Shown here: positions 8,229 through 17,891 of the stretch, one piece after another
Numbering within the stretch: the stretch's first letter is position 1
Layout: each line of letters begins with the position of its first letter
DNA from: Nafulsella turpanensis ZLM-10
Lineage (GTDB): Bacteria; Bacteroidota; Bacteroidia; Cytophagales; Cyclobacteriaceae
Length of the DNA: 42,898 nucleotides
NCBI RefSeq assembly: GCF_000346615.1
Contig: NZ_ANNU01000061.1
Coordinates: 1 to 42,898, forward strand
Direction of reading: 5' to 3'
Notes under the pieces: model-generated
Seen by the model: only the letters and a program-made list of their open reading frames with translations
Databases searched by the model: none
What the model was told of the DNA's origin: nothing
Program-made: the position numbers and the translations under genes

Positions 8229-8735
8229 ATGGAAGAGAAACCTTTAGCCATACTGAGGAGTGCCCGCAGAGAGGGTGATACCCGTCGCATGGTCCGGCAG
8301 CTTTTTAGAGGTGTGGAGGTCGAAGTGGCCGACCTGCTCGGTTACCGCATTGCACCTTATTCCTATAGCGCTGTCTACCCCTCTGCCGACCAGTTTATGG
8401 CGCTGGTGGAGCGGATGCTGCGCCACAGGAAAATTGTTTTTGCCACGCCTGTGTACTGGTATGTGATGAGTGACAGCATGAAAATCTTCTTCGACCGCCT
8501 GGCCGATTTGGTGACTATTCAAAAGTCGCTGGGCCGATAAATGATGGGAAAGCAGGCCTTCCTGCTCGCAACAGGTTCGGAACCCTTACTGCCCCAGGGG
8601 TTTGAAGTACCCATTCGGCGCACGGCCCGGTATTTCGGAATGGAGTGGGGAGCCGTATATTATGGAGTAGCAGGAAAAGAGCAGCAGGTACTTTCGGGCG
8701 AAGCCAGTACTTTCCTGGCCAGCTTTAAGGGCTAA
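8229..8735 (+). pseudogene. NAD(P)H-dependent FMN reductase, split by an in-frame stop
   Basis: Two adjoining open frames in the same register give one flavodoxin-fold FMN reductase of about 168 residues. The first part runs from MEEKPLAILRSARREGDTRR through FATPVYWYVMSDSMKIFFDR to QKSLGR. A TAA follows at 8538-8540, then MMGKQAFLLATGSEPLLPQG to the natural end. In relatives the region reads like KPLGRQLxGK, so TAA most likely replaced CAA (Gln) by a single change. The phosphate-binding loop is also atypical: AILRSAR where GSAR is usual. Both features fit a recently inactivated gene, unless the stop is read through or is a sequencing error. Confidence 0.75.
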
Positions 8736-9035
8736 AGGGTAAAAACCGCTTGCTCTTTTTCCTATGGCATTAGCCTTTGTCTGAAGTTAACTTCTTTAAA
8801 CTCTCTTAATCATTCATCTTACGCCCTATGCTAAAACTGGCTTTCTCCCTAATCACTTTTTGATAAAGGACCATTTCTGAAAGCAGGAGATTCCTTATAT
8901 CCTTAGGGTCAAAGAGACTATCGGTTTAAAGAAATTCCCTTATTTGGAATTATTCGCATTTTTATATTGTAAAGAGAAGTGATTTGCTGTAGATTTATTG
9001 CTTCCAACACTATTGTTTAAACATCAAGAATTCAT
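8736..9035. other. Intergenic region without a gene
   Basis: This 300-base gap holds no convincing reading frame. Its right part is AT-rich and contains the candidate promoter for the amidohydrolase operon. Nothing else structured was noticed. Confidence 0.6.
8943..8969 (+). promoter_or_regulatory. Candidate Bacteroidota promoter for the amidohydrolase operon
   Basis: TTTG at 8943-8946 and TATATTG at 8963-8969, 16 bases apart, resemble the Bacteroidota -33 (TTTG) and -7 (TAnnTTTG) elements. The spacing is slightly short and the -7 box is one base imperfect. The predicted leader would be about 60 bases. Confidence 0.35.
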
Positions 9036-12000
9036 ATGAAGAGAAATTCTCTATTGGTACTGGCGTTCCTGCTTTGTGGCCGCTTATGGGCGCAGGAATC
9101 CTACCCCATTAACGGGGTGCAGGATAAGCGCCTCCAGCGGCATGCCTTCACCAATGCCAACATTTATGTCGATTACCAGACACAGCTTTCCGATGCCACC
9201 CTTTTAATTGAAGATGGCAAAGTGGTAGCAGTGGGAAAGGATTTGAAAATTCCTGCCGGTACTATTGTGGAAGATTTGCAGGGTAAATGGATTTACCCGG
9301 GCCTTATCGACCCTTACACCAGCTATGGTATTACTAAACTGGAAGAAAAGGACCGGCCCCGTTATGCCACTCCGCAAATGGAGTCGTCGAAGGAAGGGGC
9401 CTATGCATGGAATGAAGCCATTCGTTCTCATTTCGATGCCGTAACTGCCTTCGATGCCAATGAAGGAGCAGCCAAAGAACTGCGGGACCTGGGTTTTGGC
9501 GCTGTACTGGCTCACCGGAACGATGGCATTGCCCGTGGTACCGGTACACTGGTAGCCCTGGCCGATGAGGATGCACAGGAAGTAATTCTGCTGCCAAAAG
9601 CTTCGGCTCATTTCTCTTTCGATAAAGGTACCTCTAATCAGGAATACCCTAGCTCCCTGATGGGCGCTATTGCATTGCTCCGCCAGACGCACCTCGATTC
9701 GCGCTGGTACAACGAGCTGTCGCCGAAGCCTTTTACAGACCAGTCGCTGGGGGCCTTCTATGCCCAGTATGGCATGCCACAGATTTTCGAAGCAGATGAA
9801 ATGCTCTCTGCCCTTCGGGCCGATAAACTGGGCGATGAATTTGGGGTGCAGTATATCATCCGCGGTAATGGCGATGAATACAAGCGTTTGGGCGAAATTA
9901 AGCAAACCGGCGGCGCTTATATTATTCCGCTCGACTTTCCGGAGGCTTATGAAGTAGAAGATCCGCTCGACGAAATGAATGTTTCGCTGTCGCAGATGAA
10001 ACACTGGGAAATGGCTCCTTATAATCCTGCCTTGCTGGCGAAAGAGGAGGTGCCTTTTGCCATTACCACCGACGGACTCAAAGACAAAAGCAAGTTCTGG
10101 CCTAACCTGCGGAAAGCAGTGGATGCCGGCCTGAGCAAGGAGGCAGCCCTTAAAGCACTTACCTATACTCCTGCCAATCTTCTGAATGCCGAAGAAATGG
10201 TTGGTAGCCTGGAAAAAGGCCGTCAGGCAAACTTTATTATTACCTCCGGCGATCTGTTTGAAGACGAAACGGTTATTTATCAGAACTGGGTACAGGGAAA
10301 CCCTTACCAGCTGAACGATATGGCTGTTGCCGATGTAAGAGGCCAGTATAAGCTGCAGGTAGGCGGCGAAAGCTACCCTGTAGAGGTAAGTGGCAAAATG
10401 GAGAAACCAGCATTTAAACTGCTGAAGAACGATACGACTAAGTATACGATTAATACCAACCTCAGCGATAACTTAATTACCCTTACTTTTAATCCAAAGC
10501 CTGAAGACAGCCTGCAGAACCATGCTATCCGTTTATCGGGCTGGCGCGATGGCCAGAACTGGAAAGGAAGCGGCCGCCTCGCCAACGGGGAAAAAGTAGA
10601 CTTCAATCTCCTGTACGAAGGAGCTCTTGAGGAAGAGGAGGAAAAGGAGAAGGAAGAGAAAACCGCCGAAGAGGCCAGAGGGCAGATCATCTATCCTTTT
10701 GTGGCTTATGGCTATACAGAAATTCCGGAGGCCAAAACCTACCTGATTAAAAATGCCACCGTCTGGACGAACGAAGAAGCCGGTATTGTGGAGAACACTG
10801 ACGTATTGGTAGAAAATGGCAAAATAAGCAAAATAGGCCAGAACCTAAGTGCCAAAAATGCAGTGGTTATTGACGGTACAGGTAAGCACCTTACCAGTGG
10901 CATTATCGATGAGCACTCTCACATTGCCATAGAAGGTGGCGTAAATGAGGGTACACAGGCTGTTACGTCCGAAGTACGAATTGGCGATGTGGTAAGCTCC
11001 GAAGATGTAAATATTTACCGCCAGCTGGCAGGTGGCGTTACCGCTTCGCAATTGCTGCACGGTTCTGCCAACCCAATTGGCGGACAGTCGGCGCTTATTA
11101 AGCTGCGCTGGGGCAAAACGCCTGAAGAAATGAAAATTGAAGGGGCTGATGAATACATTAAGTTTGCCCTGGGCGAGAACGTAAAGCAATCGAACTGGGG
11201 CCCTCATTATGATATACGCTTCCCGCAAAGCCGTATGGGTGTGGAGCAGGTAATGGTCGATGCCTTTAACCGTGCTAAAGCGTATGAGCAGGAGTGGAAA
11301 ACCTATAACAGCCTTTCTAAAAAGGAAAAGCAGCGGACCGACCCGCCACGCAAAGACCTTGAGCTGGAGGCGCTGGTGGAAATATTAAACGATGATCGTT
11401 TTATTACCAGCCACTCTTATGTACAGTCAGAAATTAATATGCTGATGGAAGTGGCTGAAAAGTATGGCTTTAATGTCAATACCTTTACCCACATCCTGGA
11501 AGGCTATAAACTGGCCGATAAAATGGCGAAGCATGGAGCAGGTGGCTCTACTTTTGCCGACTGGTGGGTGTATAAAATGGAAGTGCAGGAGGCCATTCCT
11601 TATAATGCCGCTTTAATGCATGGAGAAGGCGTGGTAACCGCTATTAACTCGGATGATGCCGAAATGGCCCGCCGCCTGAACCAGGAGGCCGCTAAAACGG
11701 TGAAATACGGTGGTGTATCGGAAGAAGAAGCCTGGAAAATGGTTACCCTCAACCCGGCGAAACTGTTGCACCTCGATGACCGCATGGGCAGCGTGAAAGC
11801 CGGCAAAGATGCCGACCTGGTGCTCTGGAATAACAATCCGCTTTCTATTTACGCCAAGCCCCTCAAAACCATGGTCGACGGGGTGGTGTACTTCGATATA
11901 GAGAAAGATAAGGAAATGCGGGAAGCCATTAGCCAGGAAAGAGCCCGCCTGATCAGCGAAATGCGGGAAGCCAAAGAAGGGGGCGAATCTACCCAAAAAG

Positions 12001-12083
12001 CCCGTCCGGAGGCACAGCATATCTGGCATTGCGAAGATCTGCACGGATTAAATAAACACATTGAAGAAGTACATAACCGCTGA
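9036..12083 (+). CDS. Secreted tandem-domain amidohydrolase
   Basis: A 1015-residue exported protein (signal peptide to about residue 20, ending LWAQ). It contains two amidohydrolase-like domains. The first (about 35-430) has the family layout (ATLLIEDGKVVAVG, then WIYPGLIDPYTSYG), but the metal-binding HxH is replaced by PYTS near residues 93-96, so it is probably non-catalytic. The second (about 565-1000) has SGIIDEHSHIAIEGG with H627 and H629, and NSDDAEMARRL plus a C-terminal LNPAKLLHLDDRMGSVKAGK, as in imidazolonepropionase-like COG1228 enzymes. A Glu/Lys-rich stretch (about 531-543) lies between them. The next gene, 7 bases on, encodes a third related domain, so the two form an operon. 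The substrate is unknown. Confidence 0.85.
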   Translation: MKRNSLLVLAFLLCGRLWAQESYPINGVQDKRLQRHAFTNANIYVDYQTQLSDATLLIEDGKVVAVGKDLKIPAGTIVEDLQGKWIYPGLIDPYTSYGITKLEEKDRPRYATPQMESSKEGAYAWNEAIRSHFDAVTAFDANEGAAKELRDLGFGAVLAHRNDGIARGTGTLVALADEDAQEVILLPKASAHFSFDKGTSNQEYPSSLMGAIALLRQTHLDSRWYNELSPKPFTDQSLGAFYAQYGMPQIFEADEMLSALRADKLGDEFGVQYIIRGNGDEYKRLGEIKQTGGAYIIPLDFPEAYEVEDPLDEMNVSLSQMKHWEMAPYNPALLAKEEVPFAITTDGLKDKSKFWPNLRKAVDAGLSKEAALKALTYTPANLLNAEEMVGSLEKGRQANFIITSGDLFEDETVIYQNWVQGNPYQLNDMAVADVRGQYKLQVGGESYPVEVSGKMEKPAFKLLKNDTTKYTINTNLSDNLITLTFNPKPEDSLQNHAIRLSGWRDGQNWKGSGRLANGEKVDFNLLYEGALEEEEEKEKEEKTAEEARGQIIYPFVAYGYTEIPEAKTYLIKNATVWTNEEAGIVENTDVLVENGKISKIGQNLSAKNAVVIDGTGKHLTSGIIDEHSHIAIEGGVNEGTQAVTSEVRIGDVVSSEDVNIYRQLAGGVTASQLLHGSANPIGGQSALIKLRWGKTPEEMKIEGADEYIKFALGENVKQSNWGPHYDIRFPQSRMGVEQVMVDAFNRAKAYEQEWKTYNSLSKKEKQRTDPPRKDLELEALVEILNDDRFITSHSYVQSEINMLMEVAEKYGFNVNTFTHILEGYKLADKMAKHGAGGSTFADWWVYKMEVQEAIPYNAALMHGEGVVTAINSDDAEMARRLNQEAAKTVKYGGVSEEEAWKMVTLNPAKLLHLDDRMGSVKAGKDADLVLWNNNPLSIYAKPLKTMVDGVVYFDIEKDKEMREAISQERARLISEMREAKEGGESTQKARPEAQHIWHCEDLHGLNKHIEEVHNR

Positions 12084-12090
12084 TAGAAAC

Positions 12091-13395
12091 ATGCAAAAGA
12101 TACATTTATATTTAATCGCCCTTATGTTGCTGCTGGCGGTAAGCCCTGCCAGGGCCCAGAACCCGGCACCGGCGCCGGCACAGGAAAAGCCCATCGCGCT
12201 GATGAATGGCATCGCCCACCTCGGCAATGGAGAAGTGATTCCGAATGCAGTCATTACTTTTCGCGATGGTAAAATTGAAACCGTTGCCGATGCCACCCGT
12301 GTACGCCTGAACCTCGATGGCTATGAAGTCATCTCCATTGAAGGGCAGCATGTGTATCCGGGCTTTATCCTGCCCTATACAAATTTAGGTCTGGTGGAAG
12401 TGGATGCTGTTCGCGCCACGATTGACGAAGCAGAGGTAGGAGAATTTAACCCGAATGTTCGCTCTCTAATCGCTTATAATACCGACTCGCAAATCATCCC
12501 GACAGTGCGCAGCAATGGAATTTTACTGGCGCAGGTAGCTCCTCGCGGTGGTGTTATTTCGGGCAGCTCTTCGGTAGTACAGCTCGACGCCTGGAACTGG
12601 GAAGATGCCGTGGTACAGGAAGATGGCGGAATTTGGCTTAACTGGCCTTCTATTTACCGCCGTACCGGCTGGTGGGCAGAGCCAGGTCCGATAGAGATGA
12701 ACAAGGAGTACGATAAGCGGGTAGGGGAGATAAAGCAGTTCATGGATGATGCCAAAGCCTATGCGGAAGGAACACCAGCTACCATTAACCTCAAGCTCGA
12801 AGCCATGAAGGGGTTGTTCGATGGAAGTAAAAAACTGTATATCAGGGCAGATAATGCCAAGGAAATAGTGGAAGGAATAAAAACTGCCCAGCAGTATTCC
12901 ATCCCGGAAATTGTGGTGGCAGGGGCCGAAGATGCCTGGCTGGTAAAGGACTTCCTGAAGGATAATAAAATTCCTGTACTGCTGGCCAATGTACACCGGC
13001 TGCCCGCCCGCCCTGAAGAAGATATAGACATGCCTTACAAGTTAGCAGGTATGCTGCACGACGAAGGAATACTGGTGGGGCTACTCTATGACGACCTCAA
13101 AAGCAACCGAAACCTGCCTTTCTTTGCCGGAACAACGGCGGCCTATGGGCTCGATAAGGAGCAGGCTTTACAGCTGATTACTTCCAACACAGCTAAAATT
13201 TTAGGAATTGAAGATGTGGCAGGTACATTGGAGCCGGGTAAAAGTGCTACCCTCTTTATTTCGGAAGGCGATGCGCTCGACATGCGTACCAATAAAGTAA
13301 CGCAGGCTTTTATTCAGGGAAGAGACGTGAACCTGCATAACAAGCAGAAAGAGCTTTACAAGAAGTATAAAGATAAATACGAGGCAGGGAAATAA
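12091..13395 (+). CDS. Secreted amidohydrolase-like protein lacking the HxH motif
   Basis: A 434-residue protein with a signal peptide (IALMLLLAVSPARAQ). The ATG at 12091 is chosen over an upstream TTG at 12061, which overlaps the previous gene and would spoil the signal. It follows the amidohydrolase layout: a beta-sandwich start (PNAVITFRDGKIETVADATR), the HVYPGFILPYTNLGLVEVD segment, and the C-terminal ITSNTAKILGIEDVAGTLEP. At the usual HxH position it reads ILPYTN (about 93-98), so two metal ligands are missing. It is coupled to the tandem-domain gene by a 7-base gap and is followed by a terminator. It may be a structural partner of the active domain next door. Confidence 0.8.
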   Translation: MQKIHLYLIALMLLLAVSPARAQNPAPAPAQEKPIALMNGIAHLGNGEVIPNAVITFRDGKIETVADATRVRLNLDGYEVISIEGQHVYPGFILPYTNLGLVEVDAVRATIDEAEVGEFNPNVRSLIAYNTDSQIIPTVRSNGILLAQVAPRGGVISGSSSVVQLDAWNWEDAVVQEDGGIWLNWPSIYRRTGWWAEPGPIEMNKEYDKRVGEIKQFMDDAKAYAEGTPATINLKLEAMKGLFDGSKKLYIRADNAKEIVEGIKTAQQYSIPEIVVAGAEDAWLVKDFLKDNKIPVLLANVHRLPARPEEDIDMPYKLAGMLHDEGILVGLLYDDLKSNRNLPFFAGTTAAYGLDKEQALQLITSNTAKILGIEDVAGTLEPGKSATLFISEGDALDMRTNKVTQAFIQGRDVNLHNKQKELYKKYKDKYEAGK

Positions 13396-13420
13396 TACTT
13401 TTCTGCATTACTTACCGTAG

Positions 13421-13457
13421 AAAGGCATCCTTTGCGCAGGCAGGGGATGCCTTTTTT
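13421..13457 (+). terminator. Rho-independent terminator of the amidohydrolase operon
   Basis: AAAGGCATCC and GGATGCCTTTT form a stem of about nine pairs around a GC-rich loop, followed by a T-run. It lies 25 bases after the stop codon of the second amidohydrolase gene. Confidence 0.85.
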
Positions 13458-13513
13458 GTATCGATAAAATGGTCCGGTACAGGAACATCCGGCCTGCTAT
13501 TCGTTGTAAGGGT

Positions 13514-14434
13514 ATGGACCAGCAATTGTGGAACCGAACCAAAAAGGTGATCAGCCAGGCAAGTAACCGTTTTTCGGAAGCCGATCCAATTGTGTACAGC
13601 GCGGCTATTGCTTTCTTTACCCTTTTTTCCATGCCTCCCATTTTGCTGATTATTGTGTGGGTGGCAGGCGAAATAATTGGGAAAGGAGCGATTAAAGGCG
13701 AAGTATACCGGCAGGTAGCGGAAAAGGTTGGACCGGAAAGCGCCGGACAAATTCAACGCCTGCTGGAAAGGGGGCGCGACCTTGGCGATAACCTGGCGGC
13801 CAATATTTTAACCATTGCGCTGCTGGTTTTTACAGCCACGGTAGTGTTTAATTTTGTTAAAAAAGCACTGAACAGCATATGGGGAGTAAAGCCAAAGCCC
13901 AAGAAAGGAGTCGTCAAGTTTGTTTTTGACCGTTTTATGTCGCTCCTGCTGATTATTGTGCTGGGTGTTTTTATCGTAGCCAGCTTACTGGCCGATACCC
14001 TTATTAATTCTTTTACAGACATACTGGCGGGCGAGCTGCTCGGAATGGCTTCTTACGTCGCCATTATTCTTAATACCATTACTTCCTACCTTTTGGTTAC
14101 TTTTTCTTTTGCTCTGCTGTTTAAATTCCTACCGGATATTAAAATCCACTGGAAACCTGTTTGGGTAGGTGCCTTTATTACCGGCCTTTTGTTCACGCTG
14201 GGAAAATATGTAATAGTTCACATTATCAGCAGCACCAATATCAGTAGCACTTATGGAGCGGCAGGTTCACTGGCTGCCATTCTTTTATGGGTGTTTTACT
14301 CCTCTGTTATTGTGCTGATAGGAGCACTCATCACTAAAATCCATTTTCTTCACAAGGGCTATGTAGTTACCCCTAACAGCAATGCTGTAGCCGTAGAGGT
14401 AAAAGAAATTGAACGAAATCACTTAAAGAAATAA
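13514..14434 (+). CDS. YihY/BrkB family membrane protein
   Basis: A 306-residue protein with about six membrane segments, matching the YihY/BrkB (UPF0761) family. Typical stretches are AIAFFTLFSMPPILLIIVWV near the start, FNFVKKALNSIWGVKPKPKK in the middle, and YGAAGSLAAILLWVFYSS then VLIGALITKIH at the end. The ATG at 13514 is favoured because the one at 13469 lies only 12 bases after the preceding terminator T-run. The family was once called ribonuclease BN by mistake; its real function is uncertain, perhaps transport or envelope related. It converges on the next gene with no gap. Confidence 0.85.
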   Translation: MDQQLWNRTKKVISQASNRFSEADPIVYSAAIAFFTLFSMPPILLIIVWVAGEIIGKGAIKGEVYRQVAEKVGPESAGQIQRLLERGRDLGDNLAANILTIALLVFTATVVFNFVKKALNSIWGVKPKPKKGVVKFVFDRFMSLLLIIVLGVFIVASLLADTLINSFTDILAGELLGMASYVAIILNTITSYLLVTFSFALLFKFLPDIKIHWKPVWVGAFITGLLFTLGKYVIVHIISSTNISSTYGAAGSLAAILLWVFYSSVIVLIGALITKIHFLHKGYVVTPNSNAVAVEVKEIERNHLKK

Positions 14435-14812
14435 TTATCTTTCCTGTTCCTGTTTAAACCATCCTGCCAGCCAAAGGGCTACCAGGCTGCCTTCGGCCAG
14501 GGCATCCAGCAGATACACATTCCATATCCGGTCGATGCCGGCATAATAAATATCGATGGCCGCCATGGAAAGGGCGCTGCCAACGGCCAGCAGAAAAATT
14601 TCCAGACTGATACGCCGGTTGTATGCGGCCGACAGAAGAACAAGGCCGATGATGCTGAGCAGAAGGCCTACCGTCCGAACCAGCCAAAGGTCAAACTTTG
14701 GCCCACTTATCGCCACAAAGCTTTCCATGTGCAGGAGTGGCCATATTCCGGTAGCAAAGAAATAAAACCCCTGAAGCAGGCATACCCAATACAGAATCGC
14801 TGATTTGGCCAT
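14435..14812 (-). CDS. Hypothetical four-helix membrane protein
   Basis: A 125-residue protein with four predicted membrane segments: about 5-25, 44-64, 71-88 and 102-118 (YWVCLLQGFYFFATGIWPLL, LVRTVGLLLSIIGLVLLSAA, LEIFLLAVGSALSMAAIDIY, LAEGSLVALWLAGWF). No family was recognised beyond a general small-membrane-protein pattern. Its stop codon abuts the stop of the YihY gene on the other strand, so the two genes converge without a spacer. No promoter was identified upstream. Confidence 0.65.
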   Translation of the reverse strand: MAKSAILYWVCLLQGFYFFATGIWPLLHMESFVAISGPKFDLWLVRTVGLLLSIIGLVLLSAAYNRRISLEIFLLAVGSALSMAAIDIYYAGIDRIWNVYLLDALAEGSLVALWLAGWFKQEQER

Positions 14813-15104
14813 TTTAAAGAGATGTTGGGGGTATTTAGTTAAGAATGCAGACGGAAGAAGTGAGAAAAAGTTAGGCAGGCTGGGGTAATGAAAAGCTTCT
14901 TTGCCGTTTTAATAATGAAGCTATATGATGGTAAAATACCCGTAGAAGGGATAATAATGGCTTAACCATTCTTTCAAGAAGGAGAAAGTTGAAGCACCTG
15001 CACCTTTCATTTGAATGCATCATTGATTTTTTGCAAATTTGAGATTACATAAGTGCATTTGAAAATCCCTGCCTTTTGTTACTATTCTCTAAACCACATT
15101 TGCT
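14813..15104. other. Divergent intergenic region, no gene seen
   Basis: Between the four-helix protein gene (minus) and the 904-residue protein gene (plus). It contains only very short frames, the longest about 25 codons, and A/T-rich stretches that probably hold promoters for both flanking genes. No clear -33/-7 pair could be chosen. Confidence 0.5.
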
Positions 15105-17819
15105 TTGAAAATTAAGTATGTCTTTTTTTCGATAGTGGCAGCCCTTTTACTGGGTGCGGCTTTTTATTTTTATACCAGCACCACAGGAGAGACAGCTTCC
15201 GATGCCTGGGGCTTCGTGCCGGAGCATGCAGTGTGGATATATGAAACGGAACAGCCGCAGGAGGTGTGGGGCCAGCTGCAGCAAAGTCCCATGGGGGAAA
15301 TACTGGCCGGCCTGCCCTGGTTCGTTGGCCTAAAGAATAATAAGCAACTGCTCGATAGTGCAAGCTCCGGCAAGCTGGCAACATTTTTAGAAGACAGGCA
15401 CCTTCTTATTTCAGCCCACATCACGGAAAGCAATAATTTTGGTTATCTCTTTTACCTTCCCCTGCAGGGGCTGGAAGATTATGACGCACTGGAACAGGTG
15501 TTGCGGCACTTTAAAAATGATTCGCTTTACCGGTACGGGAAGCGAAATTACCAGGGGCTCACCGTCGAGGAGTTCTCTGCTCCCGAAGCAGGAAAACGCT
15601 TTTCCTACCTTTTGCACGAAGGCTACCTGCTCGGCAGCTTTGCCCCTTTTCTGGTCGAAGATGTGATCCGGCAGCTGACTTCACCTGAGGAGAAGGGCTT
15701 CCGGAAGCACCACGCCAGCCTTTTTCAGTTAAGTGAAAGTGCTGCAGACGAAGGGAATTTATATGTAAACGGACAGGAGTTAGGCAATTACCTGAATATC
15801 TTTCTGAAAGAAAACTCCTTCCAGCCGGCACTGCCGTTTGAGGCGAAGCTGGATGTATCGCTTAATGAAGATGGTTTGCTGCTCAATGGTTATCTGCTGC
15901 CGGAGGCCAGCCAGGCATCGCCCTACCTCAGCAGCCTGCTGAGTGCCAGCCCACAGACACCAGCCATGACAGGCCTGGTGCCCCTGAATACGGCAACTCT
16001 TGAATTTTACGGGTTTAGTAACGGACTTTCATGGCTGGAATCCCTTCAGGCAGCTGGCGCTATTCCCGGCTGGTCGGCCCTGGTAGAAGAATTCCCGGCT
16101 GCTGCCGTTTTGCCGGCCAGTATAGGAACTCATCTTGCCCTCGCCCGAATTCCGGCACCCGGGGAGGAGAAGCCTCATCAGCTTCTGTACCTGCATAGTC
16201 CACGTGCGGCAGAGCGGGCAGAGGAGTGGGAAGCGCTGGCGGCTACCTTTAGCGAGGCCGGGAGCGATAGCCTTTACCAGGAAGTTTTTAGCGGCCACGC
16301 CATCACCCAGCTGGCCTACCCAGAACTGCCCGAAGCCTTCCTGGGTACTGCCTTCCCGGGCTTTGAGGAAACTTTTTTTGTGCAGCTGGATGATTACCTG
16401 GTGCTGAGTAACAGTGTGCAGGCCCTTAAATCGCTGTTGCTGGATATTGAGAGTGACCTTACATGGGAAAAATCCCTGCCATTTTACCAGTTCATGGAAA
16501 AAACCAACCAGGAAACCAACTGGGGCTATTATGTAAATGTGGAAGAGGTTTGGAAACAGTTGCTGGCAAAGGCGGAGCCGGAGTGGAAGGCACTGCTGGA
16601 GCAGCAAGGGCCCTATCTGCGGCAGTTTAGCCGATTAGCTATGCAAATTAGTTCGCTGGAGGAGATGTTTTATGCAAGTCTCTTTCTGCAGGCTCAGCCA
16701 GGAAATGTTCAGGAGCTGGAAGGCATCCGGCTTACGACTGTTCATGAAAGCTTCCTGGAGGTCCCGCTCATTAGCGGACCTATGCTGGCCCGTAACCCGG
16801 AAGATAAAAGCAGGGAAGTACTGGTGCAGGATACACTTTACCAGCTTCACCTGCTTGATGCACAGGGAGACCTGCAAAAGAAAGATAGCCTTGGTGCCCC
16901 ACTGGTCGCTGACATCTTTCAGCCGGATGTCCGGAAGAACGGAAAGCCCCATTACCTGGCAGTCACTAAAGAAGGGCTACACTTTTATGATGCCTCTTTT
17001 TCCATGAAAGAAGGTTTCCCGCTAAGGCTGCCAGGAGAGGCACCGGCTGCCCAGGCAAATGTCATCGACTATAACGGTAGCAAAATGTACCGTATAATGG
17101 TAGCGGCAGAATCGGGCGATATTTTTATGTACGATACCGAGGGCAATAACCTGGAAGGCTGGCAGCCTCGTGTACTGGACGGCGGCCTCAGCGCGGCTCC
17201 GGGTCACCTTCGGGTACGGGGAAAAGACTTTATTTATGCTTTTCAGCAGAAAGGGGTTATTCAGCTATTGAACCGCCGGGGAGAACAGTATAAGGGTTTT
17301 CCGCTCAACCTGAAAGATAGCCTGCTGGGCCCGGTGCTGATTCGACCTGGCTCCGACTTTAAGAGCACTCGTTTTACCACGGTTACCAAAGGTGGGGAAC
17401 TGGTTTCCTTTAACCTGAATGGCAGAATTACCGGCCAGGAGCAGCTGTATAAACCCGAGGCAGATACCCGCTTTTTCCTGGTGCCTGACCAGGAAGAGGA
17501 AAACTTTCTCATAGCACGCCAAACACGTTATAACCTAAGCCTGCTCGATGAGGAAGGAAAGTTATTATTTGAAAAAGATTACCTCGGTGCTGAAGATGTG
17601 GTGGTGCAATACTTCTCTTATGGAGCAGATAAAGAAGTAATTGCCGTTACGGATCCGGTGGAAGCCTTTACTTTTCTCTACGATCGGGAGGGGAAACTGC
17701 TGAACATGGAGCCGCTCAACAGCTGCTGCCCGGTGCAATTGTTGTACCAGGAAAACGATGGCAGTTATGAGTTAATCAGGAGCTATGGTAATAAAGTAAG
17801 CCTGATGAAAGGAGAATGA
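15105..17819 (+). CDS. Large membrane-anchored protein of unknown function, DUF3352-like
   Basis: A 904-residue protein that starts at a TTG (15105), immediately giving the signal-anchor KIKYVFFSIVAALLLGAAFYF. The next in-frame starts would cut into this segment. Residues about 35-560 resemble the DUF3352-type extracytoplasmic region of Bacteroidota proteins (FVPEHAVWIYETEQPQEVWG, then repeated LSSSV-like strand and helix units). Residues about 600-900 have the periodic beta-strand look of a propeller (YLAVTKEGLHFYDASFSMKE, IFMYDTEGNNLEGWQP, GVIQLLNRRGEQYKGFPLNL, FLYDREGKLLNMEPL). It is likely anchored in the inner membrane and facing the periplasm. The role is unknown, and the family assignment is from general resemblance only. 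Confidence 0.65.
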   Translation: MKIKYVFFSIVAALLLGAAFYFYTSTTGETASDAWGFVPEHAVWIYETEQPQEVWGQLQQSPMGEILAGLPWFVGLKNNKQLLDSASSGKLATFLEDRHLLISAHITESNNFGYLFYLPLQGLEDYDALEQVLRHFKNDSLYRYGKRNYQGLTVEEFSAPEAGKRFSYLLHEGYLLGSFAPFLVEDVIRQLTSPEEKGFRKHHASLFQLSESAADEGNLYVNGQELGNYLNIFLKENSFQPALPFEAKLDVSLNEDGLLLNGYLLPEASQASPYLSSLLSASPQTPAMTGLVPLNTATLEFYGFSNGLSWLESLQAAGAIPGWSALVEEFPAAAVLPASIGTHLALARIPAPGEEKPHQLLYLHSPRAAERAEEWEALAATFSEAGSDSLYQEVFSGHAITQLAYPELPEAFLGTAFPGFEETFFVQLDDYLVLSNSVQALKSLLLDIESDLTWEKSLPFYQFMEKTNQETNWGYYVNVEEVWKQLLAKAEPEWKALLEQQGPYLRQFSRLAMQISSLEEMFYASLFLQAQPGNVQELEGIRLTTVHESFLEVPLISGPMLARNPEDKSREVLVQDTLYQLHLLDAQGDLQKKDSLGAPLVADIFQPDVRKNGKPHYLAVTKEGLHFYDASFSMKEGFPLRLPGEAPAAQANVIDYNGSKMYRIMVAAESGDIFMYDTEGNNLEGWQPRVLDGGLSAAPGHLRVRGKDFIYAFQQKGVIQLLNRRGEQYKGFPLNLKDSLLGPVLIRPGSDFKSTRFTTVTKGGELVSFNLNGRITGQEQLYKPEADTRFFLVPDQEEENFLIARQTRYNLSLLDEEGKLLFEKDYLGAEDVVVQYFSYGADKEVIAVTDPVEAFTFLYDREGKLLNMEPLNSCCPVQLLYQENDGSYELIRSYGNKVSLMKGE

Positions 17820-17891
17820 TCAGGCTTTTAGCCGGTGCTGAATTGGGTGGTGTGCTTCCTGAAGGGCGGAAACAGAGAAAAGGCAAAACGG

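Noticed and set aside
13469-13513. Upstream ATG for the YihY gene
   Set aside because: It begins only 12 bases after a terminator T-run, leaving no room for a promoter and leader.
14888-14965. 25-codon frame in the gap before the 904-residue gene
   Set aside because: No RBS and no conserved look; probably chance.
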